NCBI GenBank assembly: GCA_028752905.1
Contig: JAQNBH010000006.1
Location: 31,383,947-31,447,946, forward strand
Length of the DNA: 64,000 nucleotides
DNA from: Cladorhizidae sp. MBARI D1340-BT2
Taxonomy: Eukaryota > Porifera > Demospongiae > Poecilosclerida > Cladorhizidae
Direction: 5' to 3'
Shown one piece after another: positions 11,476-19,728 of the stretch. The stretch's first letter is position 1; the number at the start of each line of letters is the position of its first letter. Made by a program: the position numbers and the translations under genes. Under the pieces are notes generated by a model, which searched no databases, was not told the DNA's origin, and was given only the letters and a program-made list of their open reading frames with translations.

Positions 11476-13974
11476 CCGAACCATTTCGGTGTTGGCTCGC
11501 ATCACTTGCATATAGCGTGTCAAGTTCATCTCACTGACTTTTTCTTTCCCTTTCCAATAGCTTGCTAGGTCATCTAATGGTAACCTCATCTCCCTCCCGA
11601 ACAGAAGGTGGAATGGAGAGAATCCTGTCGTCTTATGGACGGTGCCCCGATACGACCATAGGACAAACGGCAGACACTTGTCCCATTCGACTTGGGGATC
11701 TTGTGTGAGTTTCCGCAGAAGATACTTGAGTGTGTGGTTGAATCTCTCCACCATTCCGTCCGTTTCCGGGTGATAGGGGGAGGTTCGCATCTGCCGGATG
11801 CCAGTTGTTTGACAATACTGTCGGACAACTTCTGATCTGAAGTTAGACCCATTGTCCGTGAGTAACTCTCTGGGTGCTCCCAGTCTCGCAGTGACATCTA
11901 TGAGACAGTTAACCACAGTCTCCGCTGTTGCATCCTTGAGTGGGAATGCCTCCGGCCACCTTGTGCTGTAGTCCATGAGGACCAGGATGTATTTGTTTCC
12001 AGACCGTGTTCGCTTAAGGGGACCAAATATGTCCATGGCCACTCGCTGGAAAGGCTCTTGCATGATGGGTAAGGAGTGCAAGGGTGCTTTCATCACCACC
12101 GCAGGACCAGCCTTCTGACAGATTGGACACGATCTGCACAATTCTCTGACATCTCTGGCGATGCCTGGCCAGTCGAAACGCCTCCGTATGGTCTCGAGTG
12201 TCCTCTCTCGACCGAAATGTCCCGCAATCGGAGCATTGTGAGCCATCTGCAATACTCTTGTTCTGCCTACTCGTGGTACCATCACCAGGTCCTTCCCATT
12301 GGAATGGTATGGTTTCCTCATCAGTACTTTGTCCTTCCAAAAGTAAGAACTACTTCTCTTCTTTGTTTTATTTCTTATGTTCTCCAATGTAGGATCCTCG
12401 CACTGTAACTTTTGGAGTTGGTTCGGAGTGATGGTCTCGAATACTTTAGCCTCCACTTCAGCTCCGACAGTTTCTTCCTCATTGTTGTGCAGGTCCTCCA
12501 GGTCGGGTTGGGTATTAATTTCAAATTCCTCCTCAACCTCTTTCTCGTTTTCCTCCGCTTCATCTCCAATGTCACTGGACTCGAGAGGGTGGATCACTGG
12601 TCCATCCCGGTGTTGTTGGATGGCAGCATCCTCTTCGACTTGAGTTTGTGCCCGTCGTTGGGCTCGGGTCATCACCAATACAGACTCAGTCATTGGTGGT
12701 TGGGTAAGGGTCGTCACTGCTCCAGACTCCCCAATTAACGGTTGGGTGAGGGTCGTCACTACTTCAGACTCAGTGGCTTTGGATGTGGGTGCGGTTGACT
12801 CCATTTCCTCTCGGATGTCGGTTTCCAACGCTTCCTCCACATACTTCCTAAACCTCGGAATGTCTCGTCCCAACAGCATACCTGAGGTCAGGTGTTTTGA
12901 AACTCCCACCGCCAATTCACACTTCTTGCCATCTAGTTCAACAATTACTCGAGCTGCTGGGAAGAGGGTCTTACCAGAACTGGCTGTGGCGAAGGGAATC
13001 TTCCACCTCAAATAGTCTCTGCTGTTAACGTATCGGGGATGTACCATTGACTTGGTGCACCCGGTATCGATGAGAGCGGTTACAGGTTGTCCATTCACCC
13101 TGACAAACTTCGTCCATTTCTGGCTTTGTCGTTCCCATATTAGACTAACTGAGTGTGCACCTTCACTCTTGATTACGTCCAATCGTACTCTGCAGTCCTT
13201 CTGCATGTGGCCTTTCTTTCCACACCTGTAGCACGTTACCAGCTTCATATCTCGGTAAGGGGTGGTCTGACCATCCTTTTCCGTGCTCAGTTGCAGCTGC
13301 TTGGTTTGTGGGATCGTAGTGCGAGTCGGGGTGTCTTTCTTTGGTGGGTGGAACCGGTCTCGCTGTTCGGATCGCTTTGCATCGACTTCCTTTCTTTGGT
13401 TTCCGATGAACCTGACTACAGTCTTAGTCAGTTCATCATAGCCTTGAGGATTCAAATTCCTCATCTGAGTTTGAAGCCATCTTGGGAGTTTTTGTAATGC
13501 CAATTCATATAGCACCACCTTTGCAACATCCTCATCTGTCGAGGTCACCCATCGAGAAAAAGACTGCTTGAATGATCTCATCCAAGCATCGGGGTTGTTC
13601 ATATCGAAGGTGGTCTCAAAAACTCTTCGTCTGTATGTTTCATCGGAGATGTGATAAGTTTCCAAAAGGATACGTTTCACTTCTTCGTAATCCGCCTGGT
13701 CTCCGGCAGGTAAGGCATTCACTGCTGTTAGTCCCTGTCCTGACAAGGAACTCCTTAGGTATACACTCCATAGGTGCTCGGGCCAGGCTGCTGCTCGGGC
13801 TGTCACTTCGAAGGATCCTAGATAGGCACCCATATCATCCGTGCCTTCGAGGAATTTCTGTACTGTCAGCCTTGGTGGTTGGGGAGGTAGAGCCGGAACA
13901 ACCACTGCTGGAGCAGGTTGTCTGGCATCCACCAATAACTGTGCCCAATGTTGTTGCTGTACCGCTGCCACCAC
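11473..13974 (-). CDS. gag-pol: Gag-protease-integrase polyprotein of the GMR1-like element
   Basis: About 833 codons. Gag (retrotransposon capsid type) occupies about 1-240. The zinc knuckle is C248-C251-H256-C261. The protease active site is LIDTG (D303). A long acidic linker spans about 385-510. The integrase zinc domain is H579-H586-C616-C619, and the core triad is D648, D707 and E743 with exactly 35 residues between the last two. It ends in TAA (11473-11475) just after the core. The first codon is GTG 13974, because an in-frame TAG lies upstream in the LTR. The first in-frame ATG is residue 48 (13833). The related element at 46 kb has ATG at the equivalent GTG position, so the initiator was probably ATG there. 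One polyprotein probably covered both ORFs. Confidence 0.93.
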   Translation of the reverse strand: MVAAVQQQHWAQLLVDARQPAPAVVVPALPPQPPRLTVQKFLEGTDDMGAYLGSFEVTARAAAWPEHLWSVYLRSSLSGQGLTAVNALPAGDQADYEEVKRILLETYHISDETYRRRVFETTFDMNNPDAWMRSFKQSFSRWVTSTDEDVAKVVLYELALQKLPRWLQTQMRNLNPQGYDELTKTVVRFIGNQRKEVDAKRSEQRDRFHPPKKDTPTRTTIPQTKQLQLSTEKDGQTTPYRDMKLVTCYRCGKKGHMQKDCRVRLDVIKSEGAHSVSLIWERQSQKWTKFVRVNGQPVTALIDTGCTKSMVHPRYVNSRDYLRWKIPFATASSGKTLFPAARVIVELDGKKCELAVGVSKHLTSGMLLGRDIPRFRKYVEEALETDIREEMESTAPTSKATESEVVTTLTQPLIGESGAVTTLTQPPMTESVLVMTRAQRRAQTQVEEDAAIQQHRDGPVIHPLESSDIGDEAEENEKEVEEEFEINTQPDLEDLHNNEEETVGAEVEAKVFETITPNQLQKLQCEDPTLENIRNKTKKRSSSYFWKDKVLMRKPYHSNGKDLVMVPRVGRTRVLQMAHNAPIAGHFGRERTLETIRRRFDWPGIARDVRELCRSCPICQKAGPAVVMKAPLHSLPIMQEPFQRVAMDIFGPLKRTRSGNKYILVLMDYSTRWPEAFPLKDATAETVVNCLIDVTARLGAPRELLTDNGSNFRSEVVRQYCQTTGIRQMRTSPYHPETDGMVERFNHTLKYLLRKLTQDPQVEWDKCLPFVLWSYRGTVHKTTGFSPFHLLFGREMRLPLDDLASYWKGKEKVSEMNLTRYMQVMRANTEMVR
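13961..13973 (-). promoter_or_regulatory. Primer binding site, tRNA-Leu type
   Basis: TGGTGGCAGCGGT lies one base inside the 5' LTR. It is complementary to the 3' end ACCGCTGCCACCA of animal tRNA-Leu (recalled from known tRNA-Leu 3' ends). The same 13-mer is at the equivalent place in the second GMR1-like element (46140-46152). The gag frame starts inside it. Confidence 0.75.
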
Positions 13975-14529
13975 TGTGATGGGAAAACCCTTCTGCTAGG
14001 AAAGCTCCTTGATTTCCTACAGATCCGCTCTCCACACCCGCCACCAACTTAGATTCTAGTCTCACACCAAAACCCAGTTTAGTCGAAATCAATCCACTTC
14101 CCGGATTGTATTACCCCTTACGAAAAGGACTGGTATATTTGGACAATAGTAAACTTACTACAACAAGACCATATATACAATTAAGACGCTCAGACGATAA
14201 TACGCTAGCGATACAACTTTACTCAATAAATCCCTCAACTACAACAGTCCAGTCTCTAGGACACTGTCCTTCGCAACCAATCAGAATCCTTGTACATCAC
14301 CCGTTTCCAGGGTACGCCCTTTCAGCGTTTCCACTACCGGATTCTGCGGTCGTGTCAGCTTGCGCCTTCCCAGACCTCCGGCGCTCCCCCAAGGTCGCGT
14401 CCAGCAGCACATCACCAACCACCCGTTCCATGTCCTCCCCCCCCACTTCACGCAGTGGCTCTGTCTCTGTCTTCAGGCCCAGCCTCGGGGAGGAAGCAGT
14501 CACGGACAAAGGAGAGAGATTCCCTGACA
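13975..14529 (-). repeat. 5' LTR of the GMR1-like element
   Basis: 555 bp with TG...CA ends, followed by the duplicated target AGGTG at 14530-14534. It contains a T/A-rich promoter-like part (TATATGGTC near 14175 on the minus strand) that I cannot assign with certainty as the TATA box. Confidence 0.96.
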
Positions 14530-14582
14530 AGGTGGCTAAAAACTTGTCCAGTCGTGTTTTTGCATATTTCGGTCTTCCCAAG

Positions 14583-14644
14583 GTTTGTGTGACACACAAT
14601 TGATTATTAATGGTAACAGCATGCTTGAGTGTTCCTATGTATAG
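14583..14644 (+). other. 62-bp GT-AG intron in the Ginger-like integrase
   Basis: The donor follows GGTCTTCCCAAG and the acceptor is TATGTATAG. The joined frame (phase 0) continues from GLPK to IFQSDNGREF, which holds the second catalytic Asp. Confidence 0.8.
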
Positions 14645-14867
14645 ATATTCCAATCTGATAATGGAAGAGAATTTGTCAATCATATCATAGACAAACTGGT
14701 GAAGACCTGGCCGGGGAGAGCCACCATCATAAACGGTCGACCAAGACACCCTCAATCACAGGGTCTAGTGGAACGTGCAAATGCTAAAGTTGAAGAACTT
14801 CTTGCATGTCGGTTTGAACAGAATGAATGTGATATGGCATGGTCACATTGGTTACCAGAAATTCAGT

Positions 14868-15150
14868 GTAAGTTTGATTTTCATAATAGTGATTCATAAA
14901 CAATAGTGATTCATAAACAACTATAATTGGTCACTGTATGATACTATAAAAGAAGATACCATAAATATGTAATATAGCTGAACTTTTCATGGTAATGGTG
15001 ATTGATAGGTTATGGACGAGTGTTTAGTACAGCCATTGTAGTAATAATATGCCTAATACTGGCAGCCTGATGGCAGCATGAACTTCACATACTTGGTCAT
15101 CTCAGCTTTTTTTTGGTGTGTGTGTTTGGTGTGTGTGTGTATACTACTAG
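14868..15150 (+). other. 283-bp GT-AG intron in the Ginger-like gene
   Basis: The donor is GTAAGT at 14868 (phase 1) and the acceptor is ATACTACTAG ending at 15150, just after a GT-rich tract. The join gives LPEIQ followed by YQLNTCVHETMK, matching the usual order in KRBA2-like integrases. Confidence 0.7.
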
Positions 15151-15657
15151 ATCAACTGAATACATGTGTTCATGAAACCATGAAGTGTCCTCCATACGAA
15201 TTGGGGTACGGACAACCACCACGTAGCGGTATATTTCCAGGTACTAATCTAGGGTCATTAATGGAGGAAGATATCGCAGACTTGATCAATGAAACTGAAC
15301 CTATAGAACATGTATCAGCAGACAAAAGTTCTACTCCTCTACCTTGTTCAGATGATCCAAGCTCTCCTGAACACTCCTCACCATATGTCCCTCACTGTAG
15401 TGAACCTCATTGCACATAGAGTGATATCAGAAATAAACAAAGTAAAACAATTTTAGACCTTTTAATATTTCTAATCCTGGGTCAGTAATGGAGAGTAAAA
15501 CAATTTTAGACATTCTATTATAATACCAAATAAACATTGCACAGAGGTTTCCTTGTGTTGAGACTTGAGAGTGAAAACACAAGTAAATTACTTTTTTGCA
15601 ATCCCATTATATAACATTTTGATGATGTAATAAACATTTTATTAAATATTTCTTCAG

Positions 15658-16226
15658 GTACACCATTGGCAACAAGCCAAAAGCATAGCAAAAGAAGAAA
15701 GGAAGCTGATAGAAACTATCTATTGAATGCTGAAAGAATGGTGAAACAATACAGTAAACGGAAACGCCATGCTGTTGAATCATTTGCTGTTGGGGATTTA
15801 GTCAGCATTCAAATCCCACGAATCGACAGAGCATCAACTGATTTTCGACGGATACCATGTGTAATAGTTGTTGTCTCTGGTACCAAGAGACCTGTGTATC
15901 GCCTACGTTGTCAATATGGGGCATTGAAAAACTGTGCTTATGATGGACAACTTGAGCGGTATTCTGGCAAAGTCGAGCTTTCACCAAATGACTGGAAAAC
16001 GGAATAATTTTTGTCTCTTGCACTGCTCTTTAACCCTAAGAATGCCTATTATGGTAACTCATGTGGTTGCAAAGGTGGATGCAAAAACTCTCATTGCTCT
16101 TGTAAGAAAGCCAGAAAGTTGTGCACCAAAATATGTCATACTGGATTACATTGCTTTAACAGTGACAAGAAAGGATTCAATGATGATGTTGTTGTGGGTA
16201 GTGCCATCACCAGAGCTACTGGGTGA
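15658..16226 (+). pseudogene. Ginger-like transposase: integrase C-terminal domain and Cys-rich tail
   Basis: Part of the last coding exon. Residues from about 15770 (FAVGDLVSIQIPRIDR, then FRRIPCVIVVVSG and YRLRCQYGALKNCA) are the SH3-like C-terminal domain of KRBA2-type integrases. A tract with CGCKGGCKNSHCSCKK (about 16063-16110) follows, a dense Cys motif that may bind zinc or DNA. TAA 16005 and TGA 16224 break the frame, but the codons on both sides stay in the same frame. Confidence 0.75.
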
Positions 16227-16419
16227 CTTGTGGGAAAAAAAGTTGTCGATGATGTCGAACTTGTGGGTAGTTCTGTAAGTGGATGCAAGCCTGATAGTAG
16301 TGTTGTGGGTGGTACTGTCAGTAGAGACCAAAAAAATGTCGATGATGTTGAACTTCTAGATAGTTCAGTCAGTGATGATAGAAAGTCTGGACTAGTTATT
16401 GTTGATCACTACCCTGATA

Positions 16420-17010
16420 TTCCAGTCCCACCAATGTGGATCCCAGACCTAGTGTTGTATAAAGAAGATCGTGACATGATTCTTAATGGAAACTGGTTAG
16501 TGGATTCACATATGTATGCCTCTCAGAAACTTCTCAAAAAAAGTATTTCTCTCCATCAATGGATTGCAAGCTACTACTGTGGTCTCTAATATTAGCAGTG
16601 ACATTATTCGGAGTCATGCAGTCCAGATTTTGAACAGTCAAAACAACCACTGGATCTGCATTGAGCTGAGTAAGGAAGATAATAGTGAAGTTAAGGTATA
16701 CGATAGTCTTTACAATCGTTTGCCTCTATCAACTTCTGAACAGATAGCTGCACTTGTATTTTCAAGGAATAAAACGATCACAGCAAGGTTTATGAACATT
16801 CAGCAGCAGACCAATGGTAATGACTGTGGAGTTTTTGCTATTGCTTGTGCAGTAGCCCTCTGTTATGGTGAAGATCCAACCAAAATATGCTGGGATATCT
16901 CCAAAATGAGATGTCACCTCGTAAATTGTTTCGAGTCACGTAAAATGCTACCTTTTCCTGGTAAAACTGTTACAAACCTCTCTCTGGCAATGGAACCATT
17001 TCAAACAATC
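16420..17010 (+). pseudogene. Ginger-like transposase: Ulp1/C48-like cysteine protease domain
   Basis: After a proline-rich start (PVPPMWIPD) the domain shows the C48 layout: His in NNHWICIEL (about 16650), Asp in KVYDSLYN (about 16700), Gln in the IQQQTNGNDCG motif and the nucleophile Cys at its end (about 16827). All four catalytic positions are present. A 1-base frameshift at the A-run near 16535 separates LLKK from the rest. A Ulp1 protease downstream of an integrase is characteristic of Ginger elements; its role in transposition is not settled. Confidence 0.82.
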
Positions 17011-17013
17011 GAA

Positions 17014-17162
17014 CTGTACTGCATCTGCTGAATGCCATGGAACAAAAGTAGGATGGCAGAATGTTCAAAATGTGGGGAGTGGTACCATGATTAGTGCATC
17101 AAGATTCCCAGAGTTTATTTCGATCAGAAAATATGGATTGGTGGACATGTATTAATTGCTAA
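17014..17162 (+). pseudogene. Ginger-like transposase: C-terminal PHD finger
   Basis: The pattern is YCIC...MAECSKCGEWYHD.C...WWTCINC-stop, a full Cys4-His-Cys3 PHD spacing. Two nonsense codons interrupt it (TGA 17029 where Arg is usual, TAG 17092 where Gln is likely), and a frameshift near 17120 is needed to reach the last CxxC and the TAA at 17160-17162. PHD fingers read histone tails and may guide target choice; this is family knowledge, not shown here. Confidence 0.75.
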
Positions 17163-17245
17163 CTGAATTGGAATACTCGGCTATGAATTTTGTACGAATT
17201 TTGTATGTACAATATTTGGCCTTTATGGAATGCAACTACCTTGTC

Positions 17246-17583
17246 AGAATGAGCAACTTTTACCTGTTTCTAGAGCTACAAATTCTATGATAAATCCTAG
17301 AATTGAGCAACTTTTACTGCTCCTATTAACATTCTTGGTTTTGAGAGTGCAGATTGAGGTTTGAGTTTGACCTAGCGCGATCCAAGGATAGTATGCGCAA
17401 ACTTTTGATCCAAGGTTTCTTGCTAGAATGAGCAACTTTTAACTGTTCTATTGAGTAGAAATTCTATGATCAATCCTAGATTGAGCAACTTACTGTTATT
17501 ACCAAATTCTTGGTTTTGAGAGTGCAGATTGGAGGTTTGAGTTTGACCTTGCACGATCCTAGGTTCCAGGTTTGCGCGTAACA
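17246..17583 (+). repeat. Subterminal direct repeat (about 179 bp x 2) and right TIR of the Ginger-like element
   Basis: Two copies start at AGAATGAGCAACTTTTA (17246 and 17425) and share TCTTGGTTTTGAGAGTGCAGATT and GGTTTGAGTTTGACCT. Each ends in a TIR-like block: GCGCGATCCAAGGATAG...GCGCAAAC in the first, and GATCCTAGG...GGTTTGCGCGTAACA (the real end) in the second. The outer end was therefore duplicated, possibly giving two sets of transposase sites. Confidence 0.75.
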
Positions 17584-18040
17584 TATATATAATGTAGACT
17601 GCATGCTAACATAAAATGCAGCTTCAGAGGTTCCACTCTTCGTAGACATTTTGTTAGAACTGTCAAGCTAAAATAACAGCACACTTGACCTTCCACTTCA
17701 TCATAATGAAGTCTCCGCTATGAAGAGTACCAAGTCTCCTGGAACTACCTCTATGCTACAATGTTTTTTCAATAAGGCCTCTTGGAAAACAAAAATGGTC
17801 ATGATTGTGGGTGTGGCTAACTATTCTGACACTACCAGGCCCTCTTCTTCTAACTTGTCCAGTACATATAATCTATGATCTGTATCAACAAGAAATGGCT
17901 ATGGCTAGCTAACACCTTGAAAATTGTAACTATATCTCAGCATGCAGATGGACAACCACGGTGTATTATGGCCGACGGCTAGAGCTAGGGCTAGTATAGA
18001 AGGCCAGCCACAATATATCAATGGGATGACTAGCCATATT
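17584..18040. other. Non-coding sequence right of the Ginger-like element
   Basis: Begins with the TATA target flank. 17660-17800 resembles the reverse complement of about 3900-4030. No gene is visible. Confidence 0.4.
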
Positions 18041-18376
18041 TCTAGCCCTAGCCTTAGCCTTAACTCTAGTCCAAGCCTTAGCCTTAACTCTAGTCCAAGC
18101 CTTAGCCTTAACTCTAGTCCAAGCCTTAGCCTTAACTCTAGTCCAAGCCTTAGCCTTAACTCTAGTCCAAGCCTTAGCCTTAACTCTAGTCCAAGCCTTA
18201 GCCTTAACTCTAGTCCAATCCTTAGCTTTAACTCTAGTCCAAACCTTAGCCTTAACTCTAGTCCAAGCCTTAGCCTTAACTCTAGTCCAAGCCTTAGCCT
18301 TAACTCTAGCCCAAGCCTTAGCCTTAACTCTAGTCCAAGCCTTAGTCTTAACTCTAGTCCCAGCCTTAGCCCTAGT
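18041..18376. repeat. 24-bp minisatellite, about 14 units
   Basis: The unit is AGCCTTAACTCTAGTCCAAGCCTT. Fourteen copies with a few substitutions cluster around 18220-18250. The period is a multiple of three, so frames stay open on both strands (an 8-residue NSSPSLSL repeat on plus, a Lys/Ala/Arg repeat on minus). I treat those ORFs as by-products. Confidence 0.9.
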
Positions 18377-19728
18377 CACATCGCTGTAATCTATGTTAAG
18401 TGTGAATTGGTGTTGATTGAACCTCACACTCTTTGGGTTGTTAGGGTCACATTCATAGTCCTTCTAAAGGCTGGTTCACAATATGACGTGAACCATCCTG
18501 AAATATTAACTAGAATACCCTGAGATATTTTTAACAAGTACAATAGCCAGGTTAAGAAGGCAAGCAGGCTCTGCGCTATAACAAGACATCTCTATTTCTT
18601 AGTAACTTACTAGATATATGCACATCTCTGCTCTGAAGATGAAATGATAAAATAATATTAAAAAAGGATAAATGTCAAATGCGTGTGTATACTCTAACTT
18701 AAGCTGATACCTGACATTGAGAAGTTCCTTTTTGGATTTCTGTGTTGTCCAGACGACCTACAGTTTCAAAGACACACTATCAAAGTAAGTTTATAACATG
18801 AGCATATTTAGAAGTCAAGCAAATGTTGTTATTGGGTGTAGAGTAGCATGCCCTATCTGGTTTGACTCGTATTTCTAAATGTCGGATGGCAAACTCATAA
18901 AGCTCATATCTCAACAGGATTCAAGGCTTGCTAGGAGTCTTTTTTGAACCCAAGCCGCAGGTGCTGTTTTAGGACTAGACTGGTTACACATAACAAGTGC
19001 CAATTGGAAAGTTGACAACTTTGACATTTCCGTAATCCTGAGAACAAGAACAACTAGCTAAAGCGCATGCAGCAGCTTCACATGCAAAATTTAGCTTCAA
19101 ACTTTATTGCAGATCAGCAATGTGTATGTGAATAACATGAGTGGGCATCATTTGGAATAACCAGCTTCATGATGAAAGCACCCACAATACAAACTCTCGG
19201 GTTTTAATTGCCCATGGGCTTGCAGTAATGTAATGTAATTACAGTAATGTAAATTGTTTGAACATATATGTAAGCTTTAAGCACGATTCTCTAAGATATA
19301 ATTTTATGCAAATCTTTTTATGAATGCTAAAAATTATTTTTTACCCCAGTTCCAAATTAATAGCATACTCACAATGAAAATGAACAGACAAGTCAATAGG
19401 CAAGATATAAAAAAGACGTTAGTCATAACTATGCACTTGAAACAAGTCTTTCCTCAGATGTTACTTATGAAAAGCAGCATAATAGGACACAGACCCTCCC
19501 CATTGATCATGACTCTTCAAAATTGAATGATGATACATACTTAATAATCTGCCTACCAAGTGTGGCAATGATCCTCCGAGACAGTCATACATACAAATGC
19601 ACAAACAGATATGAGCACAAACAAAACCCTGCCATGCATGTTGTGGCCATCACCTCCCACATATCCATGTTATGCACATACAGAAATAAATGTCTGGACA
19701 CCATGCCATATATAGTATGATTGCTTAC
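18377..19728. other. No gene seen
   Basis: AT-rich sequence without long ORFs or repeats that I can support. The downstream exons of the minus-strand coiled-coil gene may lie here but none can be placed. Confidence 0.35.

Larger units (their letters stand above)
9189..14529 (-). mobile_element. Young Ty3/gypsy LTR retrotransposon with GMR1-type order (gag-PR-INT-RT-RH)
   Basis: Complete 5341-bp element: two 555-bp LTRs with TG...CA ends, a tRNA-Leu-type PBS next to the 5' LTR, a purine tract next to the 3' LTR, and flanking AGGTG at 9184-9188 and 14530-14534. The LTRs differ at only two sites (9607 A versus 14393 G; 9627 T versus 14413 C), so insertion is recent. The integrase lies upstream of reverse transcriptase, as in Ty1/copia, while the RT and GPY/F sequences are gypsy-like. 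This is the order described for the GMR1 clade. No env ORF is present. It interrupts exon 9066-14582 of the Ginger-like transposase. Confidence 0.95.
4948..17162 (+). pseudogene. Spliced Ginger-like transposase gene (integrase, Cys-rich tail, Ulp1-like protease, PHD), decayed and interrupted
   Basis: The proposed start is ATG 4948. Exons by reading frame: 4948-5184 (N-terminal domain), 5427-5556 (the two His of the HHCC zinc site at 5511 and 5529), 8872-9015 (CSVC, Cys codons 8929 and 8938), 9066-14582 (first catalytic Asp in MDHWSKF; split by the LTR element), 14645-14867 (SDNGREF and LVERAN, second Asp and Glu, 37 residues apart), 15151-15396, and 15658-17162. Introns are GT-AG and most phases agree; the 5556/8872 junction is one base out of phase. 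Breaks: TAA 5122, TGA 9084, TAA 16005, TGA 16224, a frameshift at the A-run near 16535, TGA 17029, TAG 17092 and a frameshift near 17120. The integrase resembles that of KRBA2-like proteins. In life it would cut and join the element ends; this copy cannot. Confidence 0.8.
4847..17583 (+). mobile_element. Ginger-like DNA transposon, full length, carrying two nested insertions
   Basis: The termini are inverted: the left end starts TGTTACCCGCAAACC and the right end, on the minus strand, starts TGTTACGCGCAAACC. The match continues through GGAA, a 10-nt gap and CCTAGGATCG. Both ends are flanked by TATA (4843-4846 and 17584-17587), a candidate 4-bp target duplication, although the flanks are TATATA microsatellite. 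TGTNR termini and a gypsy-integrase-like transposase followed by a Ulp1-type protease are hallmarks of the Ginger superfamily. Removing the nested hAT and LTR element with one TSD each leaves about 4.9 kb. As I recall, Ginger1 elements use CCGG/CCGT targets, so the TATA flank is unusual and may mean another subgroup. The coding region is decayed. Confidence 0.85.

Noticed and set aside
12377..13497. Several plus-strand ORFs of 80-135 codons
   Set aside because: Antisense shadows of the GMR1-like gag-pol frame.
9189..14529. Endogenous retrovirus with env
   Set aside because: No ORF after RNase H other than the tail reading into the LTR; no envelope gene.
14699..16278. Independent host genes for the short plus-strand ORFs at 14.7-16.3 kb
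   Set aside because: They are exons of the Ginger-like transposase, in the right order and between its termini.
18041..18376. Telomere-like repeat
   Set aside because: The CCTTAGCCTTAACTCTAG unit is 24 bp and is not TTAGGG or a simple variant array.
17942..18523. 193-codon Ser/Pro/Leu repeat ORF and 153-codon Lys/Ala repeat ORF
   Set aside because: Shadows of the 24-bp minisatellite.
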